The notes under the pieces are model-generated. The model was not told the DNA's origin. It ran no database searches and saw only the letters and a list, made by a program, of their open reading frames with translations. This document shows, one piece after another, positions 12,433 through 23,225 of a stretch of DNA of 64,000 nucleotides; the first letter of the stretch is position 1; each line of letters starts with the position of its first letter. The stretch lies in contig JACGCM010002840.1 of assembly GCA_014058105.1 (NCBI GenBank), positions 248,001-312,000 on the forward strand, read 5' to 3'. This DNA comes from Kingdonia uniflora (taxonomy: Eukaryota > Streptophyta > Magnoliopsida > Ranunculales > Circaeasteraceae). The translations under genes and the position numbers were made by a program.

Positions 12433-12860
12433 CAAATGACAAATCATGAATACTAAATGACAAATCATAGTCAACAAATGAACAAATTATTTATAACAAA
12501 TGCCAAATCATTTATTACAAATGACAAATCTATAAAACAAATAATATATAACGAATGATATATCATAGATAACAAATGACAAATATCAAATGACGAATAT
12601 CAGATAACATATGCCAAATATCAGATTACAAATGATAAATATCATATAACAAATGCCAAATCATATATAACAAATGACAAATATCCTATAACAAATGCCA
12701 AATCACATATAACAAATGGCAAATCAATGATAACAAATGCCAAATCTTACATAAGAAATAAAAAATTAATAATAATCCAACTATAGATACTAGACTTAAA
12801 TAAGAAATAACAAATCATGGATAATCAATGCCAAATCATAAATAAGAAATGACAAATTTT
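12433..12860 (-). repeat. 18-bp repeat block, minus orientation
   Basis: Tandem imperfect copies of ATAACAAATGCCAAATCAT and ATAACAAATGACAAAT, the reverse complement of the 10440-10815 block. Together with that block it flanks the 148-bp array symmetrically. No coding potential is claimed. Confidence 0.85.
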
Positions 12861-13095
12861 TGATTAAGTGTTAATTAGCTTTTAGACCCAAAATAATGAC
12901 CACGAAAAGATTCAACATTCAGCATTCAACATCAACATTCAAAAAATTCAAAACTAAATAATTTACATTCAACATTCAGTACTATCATTCATCAACATTC
13001 ATCATCATAAAAGCCCCAAAACAAGCCCCCCAAAATGTATGCTTTAAGGTTTCTTCTCAGCCAATTTCCCTCCAAAAAGCCAAAACTAAAGTAAC

Positions 13096-13383
13096 CTAAT
13101 ACAACCTCCTCCTCCTCTTATGAGGAGGAGGTTCATCATCTTCATCTTCATCTTTATCATCCGCATCATTACCGTCATCATCATCATCACCATTATCATC
13201 ACCATCGCCATCATCATCTTCCTCATCATTATCACCACCACCATCCTCCAATAACTCCCCGTCTTCCTCGACGTCGAATTCCTCTTTGGGGCATTCGTCT
13301 GAAATGTAGTCGGTTGGTTGCTCCCCCTCATCACTATCACTATAGTCTATTATTGGGGAAGTTAATTGAAGGAAATCCAACAT
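13096..13383 (-). CDS. Small acidic protein with basic C-terminus, unknown function
   Basis: Uninterrupted 95-codon ORF starting MLDFLQLTSPIID. The middle (about residues 28-85) is almost all Asp/Glu/Gly. The protein ends PPPHKRRRRLY, a likely nuclear-localisation-type basic cluster. It lies on the same strand as the transposase and about 550 bp beyond its end. It is one of the few unbroken frames in this element. Upstream on its strand, a CT-rich tract and TCTTATATGCAC near 13410-13425 could serve as promoter elements. Caution: much of the acidic tract comes from GAT/GAC triplet repeats, which can stay open by chance. No family is recognised; histone-chaperone-like acidic tails are only an analogy. 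Confidence 0.4.
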   Translation of the reverse strand: MLDFLQLTSPIIDYSDSDEGEQPTDYISDECPKEEFDVEEDGELLEDGGGDNDEEDDDGDGDDNGDDDDDGNDADDKDEDEDDEPPPHKRRRRLY

Positions 13384-13589
13384 TGTTGAGTCTTAAGACT
13401 TGAGAAAGTGTGCATATAAGAGAGAGAGAGAGAAAGAAAGAAAGATAGAGAAATGATGGAGGAAGATGGAGAGGTTAGAGTGTTAAGACTTGGTGTTACA
13501 AGTTTTTAAGATTTTAAACTGACAAACGTCAATCAATGCATTTCTCCCTCTCTTCCCCATGTAACCACTCTAGACACCTAGCCATAATC

Positions 13590-13905
13590 TCTGATAATAA
13601 ATGCCAAATCAGATATAACAAATGAAAGATCCTAAATTAAAAGGTCAATTCATAATTAACAAATGACAAATTATAGTCAACAAATCTCTGATAACAAATG
13701 CCAAATCATATATTGCAAATGACAAATCAAGTATAAGAAATGCCATATCATATGTAACAAATGTCAATTCGATAATAACAAATGCAAAATCATACATAAA
13801 ATATGAAAAAATAATAATAATCCAACTATACAGACTAACCATTCTAACAAATATGTACTATACGAATGACAAAGAAGATATAACAAATGTGAAAGATTAT
13901 ATAAA
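13590..13905 (-). repeat. 18-bp repeat block between acidic ORF and transposase, minus orientation
   Basis: Copies of ATAACAAATGCCAAATCA, ACAAATGACAAAT and variants. On the minus strand they read as (D/Y)LAFVI-type hexapeptides at 13645-13842, mirroring the plus-strand block at 10440-10815. It is interpreted as a repeat in the 3' flank of the transposase gene. Confidence 0.8.
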
Positions 13906-14591
13906 TTAATGATATTAATAGTGCATAACTTAGGGTTTGTCATCGAATGGGATTGACAGAAGCTTACAAGAACGACGATTGTGTCTATTTTTTTGACACC
14001 TACTGTAAAATCTTAGTTTGGTAACAAGACCAGACATTTTTTCCCTTCTCTTCCTTTGCGTGCGAGGACGACCGGCTCGAACTGTTGGAATAGGAGCACG
14101 AACACGTGGATCAATTTTTAAAATTTTCCACCGCTCAATTCCTCTTATAGGAATCCATATATGTTCATAAACAGCCTTGTATGTATTATTTGTGTAGTAC
14201 TCAGAGACACGTGTAGTTGGATCAACATTAGCAAGACCTAGAGCGCATACTCCGTGTTGACAAGGTATACCCATCGTTTGCTACCAACAACAAGAGTAAA
14301 TACCATCTTCAATATTTATAGAATCGGTTCTGCCATAACTAGTCATCTGAAAATAGTGATGTGATGTACGAGCCCTGCAGGTTAGTGAATCTGCAATAAA
14401 CTTTCTGTTCTCATAGTGATCTGTAGCCCATAACGTTAAGCAAACTTGACTCTTCTTAGCTTCCTCCTGTAGGACATTTCCGAACAGAATCTATACAATT
14501 CCTCAATAAACACATGGATAAGGAGATCTCTTACTTTCAAAATAGCGTTATTCCAACTCTTGACATGATTTATGTAAGCGACTCCGTATCT

Positions 14592-14798
14592 AAAAAAATG
14601 ACAAACCATAGAAGTCAAATGCCAAATGAGCGTATTTAGATGACAAATGTGATCATACAACTGGAAAAGGAATAATAAAGAAATGATGAGAAATACTGGT
14701 AAAAAAATGACAAATAAGAATGTAAATGGAGTTACAATGACTATTATTCATATAACAAATGATTAGTTGAGCAATACAGAATAACAACGTACGTACCT
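14592..14798 (-). other. Intron of the transposase gene carrying ACAAATGACAAA motifs
   Basis: On the minus strand the donor is GTAG|GTACGT and the acceptor TTTTTTAG|ATACGG. It holds several ATGACAAA / ACAAATG motifs on the plus strand, that is TTTGTCAT in the sense direction of the gene. A second such intron spans 15651-15438 (donor GAG|GTATCA, acceptor TTATTTCAG|ATGCGAGG). Confidence 0.65.
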
Positions 14799-16239
14799 AC
14801 TCATTGGAATATATAGATTAGACCATGTTTCCTTGGGAATACCTAGTATGTATTATAGACCCACTGGATCTGTATTCCGGATAACATTCATATGTTTATT
14901 AAAATCAATGTTGGTTAGGGCCTCTGCTGCCATCCTAAATGTGATCCTCGTGCTTTCAAGGGTAGTTTTAATGATGTTAGATATGTGGAAGGTGCAAAAC
15001 GTATGTATTGCAAATAGATACACCTTGGGCACAACATTAATAATTATGGGGTTCCTGTCAGAGATGACGACGAATCTAGTGTCATAACCGTGAAAATTAG
15101 ACCCAAACATTTCCAGGAAGTATGTCCAACTTTTGGTGGTCTCCGAATCTGTTATCAAAAATGAAAGTAGAAAAATATGATTACTTGGGTCAATGACGAT
15201 GGCTGTTAGTAGAGTCCCACGATATCTCCCTTTTAAAAAAGTTCTGTCAATCACAACAACTGGTCTTAATAGTTTATAAGTTCTTTTGGGGGGACCAAAA
15301 CACCAAAAACACCTTGTGAATCTCTTATCCTTACAATTCATAGTTTGTATGTCAAATACAAAATCTGGGTCAGCCAACCTCACTTCCGCAAAGTAGCTTG
15401 TAAGTAGTTGGTATGCATGCTCAAAGCTACCTCGCATCTGAAATAATTACGTAGATCAAATAAAATTGTAGAGCAGACAAATGATAAACAGTGTGTTACA
15501 AATGACTTGTATGGCAAGTACAAATGACAAAGTGAGTCGACCAAATGATATTAAGAAAATTGTTAAACAATGTTATACAAATGACTTTTATGGGGGAACA
15601 AATGACATATAAAGTGATGATACCTCAGCGTGGGCTTTTTCTTTAGTACGCCAGGCAAGATTGTATGTTACATCAATATTGTGATGAATTTGCATATCAT
15701 CAATAATTTCGGAAGGTTTGTAATTTGGGTCTTATCGTAGTTTTTGCTTGATTATAGAAGCAACCCATCTACTAGGTACTACCTTTTACGCGTTCCCACC
15801 TTTAGTTTTTACTTGGATGCAACTATGCACAGAGCAATAAGTACTTACTCTATAAATGGCAGAACCGACCAACCTTGTTGCATAAATCCGCCAAGAGTAT
15901 TTACAACCTTTGCAACGTACCACGATTTTATATTCGCTGCTCAGAACGTGTTCGAGATTGAACTTGTTTACAGTTGTATAAGCTCTTATGTGATTCTTAA
16001 GTTCAATCTTATCTCGATATAAATCACTAATGTTAAACTCTTGACTAAAGTCATAGGGATCCTCCGTGTACGTAACAGATTTGAACCAAAAATCTAGGAG
16101 ATCTTTCACCTGTTCGGGCTGTGGCTCAAACCGAAACTCGGCTAAACAAATGTGAAATATTCTACTTAGCATGATAGAAATTTAATAAGAAATGATAAAA
16201 CAGAGCACACAAATGAAAAATTATGTGAACTTACCTGAA

Positions 16240-16500
16240 GTTTCAGTTTGTCCAATGATAGGTTCGGGTTTAATTGAAAGAGGATCATTAGTTAACAGAG
16301 GTTCATTTGAAGGAGGAACATTAGTTAACACATGTTCATTTGAGAGATGAATACTTGATTGAGGAATAAAAGGTTCATTTGAGAGGGGAACAATACTAGG
16401 GATAGTTTGAAATGGTTCATTTGATTGAGGAACATTAGTTAACACAGGTTCATTTGAGAGATGAATATTTGATTGAGGAATACTAGGTTTATTTGAGGGA
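16240..16500 (-). repeat. Degenerate 11-13 residue repeat in the transposase linker
   Basis: The minus-strand frame shows about eight units around (L/P)SNEP(F/V)(L/I)(T/P), with alternating NVPQ/IHLS connectors. On DNA this is GGTTCATTTGA recurring every 33-40 bp. It shares the core TCATTTG with the non-coding motif of this element but on the opposite strand sense, so a common origin is uncertain. Confidence 0.7.
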
Positions 16501-17123
16501 GGAACATCAGTACGAATAGTTTCGAAAGAATCATTTTTGTTATCCACAAAATATTCAAACCTGTACGGATCAAGCCCTCTGCCGTTTATTTCAGAGTAAC
16601 CCCTGTATTCAGGTTCAAGATCAGGAAATGAGTTATGCCGTAAAGGTCTCCCCGCATTGGTGGTGGACAAGCCTCTACCTGAACCAGTATCTTTGGTGGT
16701 GGACAACTCTGTACCCGAAGAACATAAATAAAAAATAAAATTCTGGGAGTTCTGGGAAGGTACCCTAAGGTCATTAACAATCCATATGTGAAAGGGTGTG
16801 TCGGGATTGGTTTTATGTATATTGATAATTACGTTAAAGTCCTGGACTGATGAAATTGCGCATGCACAACCATGGATGAAGTTGTACAACTTACAGTTCT
16901 CACGACGAATTTCGCTTATTTCTTCAAGGAGTGTAACAAAATCTTTGTATGACGAGTGCACTCTTAGTGAGGTAAGATTTGTACTTTCTCCAACATAAGT
17001 AATAATTGATCCAATCTTTAGACGTACGTTATCCCTACCAAAATGAACAATGGTATAAGGCTGAACTCCATTCATCCCTGAAACAAATGATATAAATAAA
17101 CAATTTCGGCGATAACGTACCAA

Positions 17124-17900
17124 AAAACAAATGAGAAAAATGATATAAAACTAAACTCCAGCAATCCCTCAAACAAATGATAGGAATCTTGAAATAAATG
17201 ATATCAATGAACAATTCCAGTGATATAGTAGCAAAAAACAGAAGGTTAAAATGTCAAAGAAAAATGATTATGTACGAATTGTATCATCTTGGATAACATT
17301 TTTTTTAAGATAAATGGGGAAAATTGTGATGCGGATACAGAGTTAGAGATTATGGATATAGAGTTAGAAATGATATTTACTAAAATTATTATTTTAACGG
17401 TCGGAGAGAAGGATAATAATGATCTTTGGCGAGAAGAATAACATATGATAGCAGCGATCTTTTCCTCCCAATGACCTCTGTGTGAGGACTTAGCGAATGC
17501 AGAACGATAGTTGAAAGACTTGGCACATGAAGGAGACAAATAGTACATCAAGGAGAATCTGCTTTGATTTTTGTAGAAGCTTTGTTAGTGAAGAATACGA
17601 AGAATATGTTTTAATTTTTAAGGTTGGTAGTGTATTTAGGGGGGAATCTTCCCTCTTATTACTGTTTTAATTACTGTAGCAGATTATACTACTCAACAAC
17701 TCCAGTGGGATTGTTTTTCATTTTTTTATGCATTATTTATCATTTGTTATGCGAGAACTTTGGCATTTGATGTGTAAATCTTTGTAATTGTTTTGGTATA
17801 GCTTTGTCATTTGTTGAGTAATCTTTGTGAGTTGGCAGATTTATTACTGTAGTAGATTAGACTACCCATCAACATTTAATGTTAGAGAATAGGTGGCAGC
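17124..17900. other. Upstream/terminal region of the Mutator-like element
   Basis: No gene is supported. It contains ACAAATGATA-type motifs (17130-17215) and then, at 17745-17835, motifs in the opposite orientation (TATCATTTGTTATG, TTTGTCATTTGTTG). Near 17670-17700 and 17840-17870 the phrase TTACTGTAGYAGATTAKACTAC occurs twice, a direct repeat that may be subterminal. No matching inverted copy was found at the other end. Confidence 0.4.
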
Positions 17901-18610
17901 TAGGGCGTAGTAGGTGGGACCATTATCAATTTGTTAATTTTAGTATCGATTTTGCAAAGATGGCAAAATCTAGTATTTATTCTGATAATTTCGGAACTCA
18001 ATAAGCTCACCCCACCCAATTGCCAATTACCAATTAATTTTATGTCACATAACAATTCTTCATCGGTAAAGACAAATAAAACCTAGTTTTTTAACCTTAA
18101 AATTACATCAACATATATAATGCATCCCGGTACTGGGCAACTCCATGATCATGATCGTTAATAGGAAAAATATCCATACGCTCATCAAAACAATATTTTT
18201 CATAGATTTTAAAAGAGACATATTTTTACACCCTAATTTAGGCCGAGTATAAATGATAAAGAGAGATATACTCGATGATTCAAAACCTTAGAATGAAAGG
18301 AGGAGAAGCTAAGTTACGGGGTAAGCTACCTAAGTAACTTTTTTCTCATCTTAATTTGGTATTTCTTAAAAGGATGGGGTGAGATCATTAATCTAAAAAA
18401 ATGAAAGTGGGGTGATCATAGAGTGTGGTAAGTTTCGTAAGAATGGGGTGTATTTAAAATTTCTCATATAGTTTCACCAGTTTAAAATAATACAAAAAGA
18501 AAAGCACAATTCCCTTCATCTCCACCACTATAATCTTTATGAATTAGTAGAGTGGGTGAATTCACCTAAATCCACCCTACAATCGTTTCCCCATCAAACA
18601 AGGTGAATAT
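17901..18610. other. AT-rich spacer, no gene
   Basis: Unassigned sequence between the Mutator-like element and the Copia element. The last five bases (AATAT, 18606-18610) are the Copia target site. I see no coding region or repeat. Confidence 0.5.
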
Positions 18611-19199
18611 TATTAAGAATCGAGGTAGCTACTCTCTCCTCCCTTACAAGAACGATACGCAGAAATTGCCAACTCAATTAGTAAATCAACAAAGAACAAT
18701 ATAATAGACACGAAGATTTTCCCGGAGGAGGGAAGTGGAAAACCCTTGTGGATGAAAAACCACTCCCCACGAACAATTCACTATGATATCAAATAGGTTA
18801 CAATGATCTCTCAAGTTTCTCAAGCTTTTATGGAGTCTCTTCAAACCCTAGCCTCTCTAAGATTAAACTCATACAAGATAGTCTAATAAAATAACCAAAG
18901 TCCCCTTTATATAGTAGAGAACTTAAAATACAAGGAGAACGGATCTTGAGGCAAACCCAATGACTCAGAATAATATCTAAAGCAAACCTATGCCAAGCTC
19001 GTTCGAACAGTATCCAAGCCCATTCGAATGACTTGGACTCATGGGCCAAAATTCTTGGGAGCTCTAAAAGGGTCGTTCGAACGAATTTATGATAGTTGGT
19101 CTTCAACCCTAGAAACATGACAACTCGTTCGAACGGCATCCAAGCTCGTTCGAACGACTTCGACAATTCCATTCTTCACATTCAAGTTCACACCCAACA
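18611..19199 (-). repeat. Copia 3' LTR
   Basis: 589 bp, starting TGTTGGGTGTG on the minus strand. It keeps a TATA box (CTATATAAAGG on the minus strand, plus about 18903-18913). It contains several near-palindromes GTTCGAAC / CGTTCGAACG. Confidence 0.93.
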
Positions 19200-20939
19200 A
19201 TCTCCCACTTGAAATTGAATCCTGTAACCCATCTCCAGATCTCCAAATGAATTGCTCGCACTACCCGGACCTTCAATCTTGAGGACCCACAGAAGTTGTA
19301 CATGTCGTCAACTTCTAAAAAAGTCACCACCTTCATAAACATATCGGTCGGATTCGCATAAGTGCGAATCTTCACAACCTTCAGCATACCATCCTCGAGG
19401 AGTGAGTGAATATAGTAATACCGAATATCAATATGCTTGGTCCTAGAGTAAAAAGCTAAATTCTTTGCTAAGTATATAACGCTTTGACTATCACTATACA
19501 ACTTTGGAGAAAATTATTCTCTACCAAGCTTTTTCATCAATCATTTAAGCTAAACCATATATTTGTACGCTTCTGTAACTGCAACATATTCTGCCTCCGT
19601 CGTAGACAAAGCTACAATCTTCTATAGCCTAGAAACCCATCTAACCACACCGCTTCCTAATACAAAAATGAAACCACTAGTGCTCTTCCGTCTATCATTG
19701 CCACCCGCCATATCAGAATCAACAAAACCCTTTAAGCATATATGAGAACCCCCATAACATAATATCATATCTTGAGTCCCCTTTAGATACCTCAGTATCC
19801 ATTTCACAGCTCTCCAATGCTCTTGGTCTGGATTACTCATATACCTACTAATAACTCCCACTACTTTGGCAATATCTGGTCTCGTACAAATCATAGCGTA
19901 CATTAGGCTACCAACCGCGGATTGATAAGAAACCTTCCGCATCTCATCGCGATCCTTCTGCGTCTTCAGACAACAATCCTTTGATAATTTGAAGTGACTT
20001 CCCAATGGTGTACTAACAACCTTAGCACCATCCATGTTAAACCACTTCAGTACTTTGCCAATGTACTCAGCTTGAGACAACTTCAATTCTTGCTGCTTTC
20101 TGTCCCTTATAACATGCATACCAAGTACTTATTTTGCCGTACCCAAGTCCTTCATAGAAAACTCTCGGGATAATAGTTCCTTCAGCTTAACTATCTCTCC
20201 CATGTCGGCACTTGCTACCAATATATAATCTACATATAGAAGTAGAATGATATATGAGATCTCTATATTCTAGATAAAACAATAGTGATCCGCATTGTTC
20301 TTCGAATAACCATTTCTGGACATGAACTGTTCGAACTTTAAATACTACTGTCTTTGTATTTGTTTCAAACCGTATAAACTCTTTGTGAGCCTACACACAA
20401 GATCTTCTTTCCCTTTAACCGAATACCTTATTGGCTGCTTCATATAAATTTCTTCATCAAGGTTATCGTAAATAAATGTTGTCTTGACATCTAGTTGCTC
20501 AAGATGCAAATTTTCAACTATAGCTATATTTATCACAACTCGAATAATTGACATCTTCACAACAGGAGAAAAAATCTCACTGAAATCAATGCCTTCTTTC
20601 TATTGAAAACCCTTTACCACAAGTCTAGCCTTGAATCTCCTTGAACCGTTAAATTCTTGCTTTAATATGTATACCCACTTATTGCACAATGCCCTCTTCC
20701 CTTTCGGTAACTGAACTAAATCCCAAGTTCGATTAATTGATAATGACTGCATCTCATCATCCATAGGAAGCTCCCACTTGCTTTTGGCTTCCACATCTAA
20801 TGTCTCCTTGTAACTTTCAGGTTCATCACCATCTATAAGTAATAAGTGATTTAAGGAATTAACGTACCTTGCCAAAATTATTGCAATTCTTGGCTTTTTT
20901 TGAAGTACTATTGGAATGTCTATATCATTAGGTTCCTCA
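19200..20939 (-). pseudogene. Copia reverse transcriptase and RNase H, broken, active-site Asp lost
   Basis: RT starts with INRTWDLVQLPKGKRALCNKW (about 20735-20673) and continues with KARLVVKGFQ, LEQLDVKTTFIYDNL (catalytic Asp in LDV), then YVDYILVAS at about 20210-20240. The family motif is YVDD; here the second Asp codon has become Tyr (GAT to TAT), which abolishes polymerase activity. The next frame (20119-19622) has STPLGSHFKLSKD, SAVGSLMYAM and GFVDSDMAGG. RNase H ends with MYSDSQSVIYLAKN and RTKHIDIRYYYI (19501-19415). Stops lie at about 20120 and 20340. Confidence 0.85.
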
Positions 20940-21860
20940 ATTTGATCCGGTGTATTGGACTCAACAATGACTTCTTCATCATCCTCTTGGGAGGGTTCAT
21001 CATCTTTAATGTCGACACTTTTCGTTACTTTACCTTGAACCTTTTCCACAGGTACTTTGAAATCTTTATACAAGACTTCCTCATTGAATATAACATTACG
21101 GCTCCAGATAACTTTCCGTTTCTTTGCATACCAAAATCGGTACTCAAACTCATCACCACCGTATCTAATGAATATGTACTTCGTCGACTTTGTATCTAGC
21201 TTTGTCCTTGTATCTAAATTATCAAGCACATATGAGGTACAACCGAAAATATGCAAGTGATTTAGGCTTACCTCTTTACTGGTCCATGCTTCTTCAGGAA
21301 GTCCAAAATCCAAAGCCATTGAAGGCCCTCTGTTAATCAAGTACACCACTGTACTTACCGCATCCACCCAAAAATACTTTGGCAATCCAGCGTTGAGTCT
21401 CATATTCCTCGCTCTTTCGTTTATTGTTCGGTTCATACATTCTGTAACACCATTTTGTTACGGTGTTTCAGGAATAGTCTTCTGTCTCCTAATCCCGTTT
21501 GATGCGTAAAAGTCTTTAAACTTGTCATTACAGTATTTGCCCTCGTTATCCGACTTGAGATACTTCAGTTTCAAATCGGTTTTATTTTCAACTAGAGCCC
21601 TCCACCTCTTAAATTTATCGAACACATTTGACTTGTTCTTTACGAAGTAGATCCACAGTTTACGAATAGCATCATCAATAAAAGTAACGTAATAATGAAA
21701 ACCACCAAGAGAAGATACCTTGGTTGGCCCCCAAACATCTGCGTGTACAAGATCCAATTTTCTGGGTTTCCTTGATCTTCCAGATAATTTGAAACTGACC
21801 TTCTTCTATTTCGTAAGAACATACTCTTCACAAAACTTGAGGTCAACCTCAGCAAGTCCC
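20940..21860 (-). pseudogene. Copia integrase core, broken
   Basis: Inserts cDNA into the genome. LVHADVWGPTKVSSLGG (21752-21705) holds the first catalytic Asp, and KSDNEGKYCNDKF (about 21560-21525) the second. The next frame MNRTINERARNMRLNAGL... FWVDAV starts at 21436 after a stop; this block normally contains the catalytic Glu just upstream (NGV.ER). LHIFGCTSYVL marks the C-terminal part. At least one stop (near 21460) separates the halves. Confidence 0.82.
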
Positions 21861-21925
21861 TCTAGCTTTCCCTTTGTTATCATTATCTTTATCCCCTTCT
21901 CACTCATGTGACCGAGCCATTTGTG

Positions 21926-22430
21926 TCACGTACTTGTATCAATCCTCGGGGTGGCCGCACAAATAATGGAAAATATGTTCTGCATTGTATACAACATTCC
22001 TTGTTGCAAGCCTCGAGCTACCAACATAGCTCCCTTTATAACGTTGCAGAAGGTTGCACCAAAGGTACTCACATATCCGCCATCATCCACCAATTTGCTA
22101 ACCGATATAAGGTTATGCCCCAATTTAGGTACAAGTCGCACATTTTGTAAAACCAATGTTCCCCGTGAAGGCAACAACAACCTAGCATTTCCATTTCTAG
22201 TAATATTTTGTGCACTCTTATCTGTAATAAAAGCCATATCGAAGTCGCCTTTAGCAATATTAGTTAGAAAACCTACGTTCCCAGTAGCATGGAAAGAGGC
22301 ACCTGAATCAACAATCTGAGATTCATTCACATCGTTACACAATTATAGTAGAGCCTCGTCAAAACTAACCACCTCAGTAAGGTTCATTATATCTTTCTTT
22401 TCATTATCAATCTTCTTAGAAGAAGAAGAG
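21926..22430 (-). pseudogene. Copia aspartic protease and pre-integrase region
   Basis: It reads QIVDSGASFHATGN, the Copia protease active-site block (D-S-G-A), then LVPKLGHNLISVSKL, the pre-integrase segment. The active site itself is intact. The normal zinc-binding HHCC part further on is degraded, and the frame breaks near 21926. Confidence 0.85.
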
Positions 22431-23165
22431 TTATCGCCTGAAGTGACCCTTCTTTCTACAAGTCCAACAAGCACCGGGCGGCTTAGACTTTCCTATTGAC
22501 TGTGATTGATCCCTTCCAAATTTTGGCCCTTTTCTGTAAGGCCTCCCTCTTTCCTCGATGTTCAACATACTGCCGTTTGGACTTAAAAAGGGTTCAGATG
22601 TTTTACCCCTATTATCTTCACTCATAATCAACGAGACTATAGTGTCAAATTTGATGTCTTCCTTCCCCAATGAGTTACTCACAACTGCAATGATCCCTTC
22701 CCAGCTCTCATGCATCTGCCCTAAAAGATCCCACGCTCTTACCTTCTTGGTAAAAGTGATTTTAACAGATTCTAGTTGAGCATGTATGGTATTGAACTCA
22801 CTGATGTGGGCATGCACACTACCATTATCATTTATCTTCAAAGTAAACAAGTGTCATAAAAGGTGTACCTTATTTGCCCCTGACGGTTCCGTGTACATAG
22901 CGGATAACGTTTCCATTAAACCCTTTGTTGTCGTAACTTTGGAGATTATGTGTAGAATCTGAGATGACAGTGCTAACCTAACAGTTCCAAGTGCCCTGTG
23001 ATCCAATCGTGTCCACTTAACAACATTGTATTCTGCTGGCATCACTCTGATCCAATCGTGTCCACTCCATCCAGTGGTAAATTAAGATCCTTCTGATTGA
23101 GGTAATCTTTTATCTGTATCTTCCACACTCCAAAATTATATCCATTAAATTTTGTGATCTTCAAC
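22431..23165 (-). pseudogene. Copia gag, broken
   Basis: Capsid/nucleocapsid region. Two frames carry it: one (23045-22854) reads LGTVRLALSSQILHIISK, typical of the Copia gag core. The next (22850-22431) holds MHESWEGIIAVVSNS and ends in the zinc knuckle CWTCRKKGHFRR (CX2CX4H). The frame shifts near 22852. The knuckle lies just before the protease, as expected for Copia. The upstream stretch 23060-23165 is the leader and gag start (MADQEKLKITKF). Confidence 0.8.
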
Positions 23166-23205
23166 TTCTCCTGATCAGCCATCACTCTTCACCGCACAAG
23201 CCCTA

Positions 23206-23225
23206 ACACTCGCTCTAATACTAAT
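23206..23225 (-). other. Copia primer-binding site
   Basis: Directly after the 5' LTR the minus strand reads AGTATTAGAGCG, a decayed form of TGGTATCAGAGC, the usual complement of the initiator Met tRNA 3' end. Confidence 0.7.

Larger units (their letters stand above)
13930..17080 (-). pseudogene. MuDR-type (MULE) transposase gene, about five exons, broken
   Basis: Transposase of a Mutator-like element. Exon about 17080-16234 follows an acceptor (TTTGTTTCAG|GGATG) and has a PB1-like N-terminal region (PYTIVHFGRDN, YVGEST) and a repetitive linker. Exon about 16172-15652 holds the MuDR DNA-binding zinc region (VVRCKGCKYSWRIYA, then C and H in CSVHSC). Exon 15437-14799 holds the DDE core: first Asp in VVVIDRTFLKGRYRG, second in RFVVISDRNP, then a CTFH motif. 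Exon 14591 onward has SWNNAILKVRDLLIHVFIEE, then a SWIM zinc finger (SCCW, GIPCQHGVCAL) and a decayed zinc knuckle (YSRC-H-C). Introns 15651-15438 and 14798-14592 have canonical ends. Stops (before QTMGIPC; after RRVKFA) break it. Confidence 0.85.
5560..17900. mobile_element. Large Mutator-like element (Kaonashi-type) with Ulp1 protease gene and MuDR transposase, convergent
   Basis: One element is inferred from two genes facing each other, a Ulp1-type protease on the plus strand and a MuDR-type transposase on the minus strand. They are linked by repeats that share one sequence vocabulary (TTTGTCATTTGT and variants) across the whole span. Established knowledge: some plant Mutator-like elements, the Kaonashi group, carry a Ulp1-like gene and often lack long terminal inverted repeats. 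I saw no clear TIR or 9-bp target duplication, so both edges are approximate. Two adjacent elements rather than one remain possible. Confidence 0.6.

Noticed and set aside
10440..12860. CRISPR-like array
   Set aside because: Repeats are contiguous or degenerate with no unique spacers, and the setting is a plant transposon.
13086..13340. Met-rich minus-strand ORF over the acidic gene
   Set aside because: Shadow frame of the GAT repeat tract.
14833..15087. Plus-strand ORF inside the transposase DDE exon
   Set aside because: Antisense shadow of the conserved DDE core.
17670..17870. Terminal inverted repeat of the Mutator-like element
   Set aside because: The phrase TTACTGTAGYAGATTAKACTAC is a direct, not inverted, pair and no partner was found near 5560.
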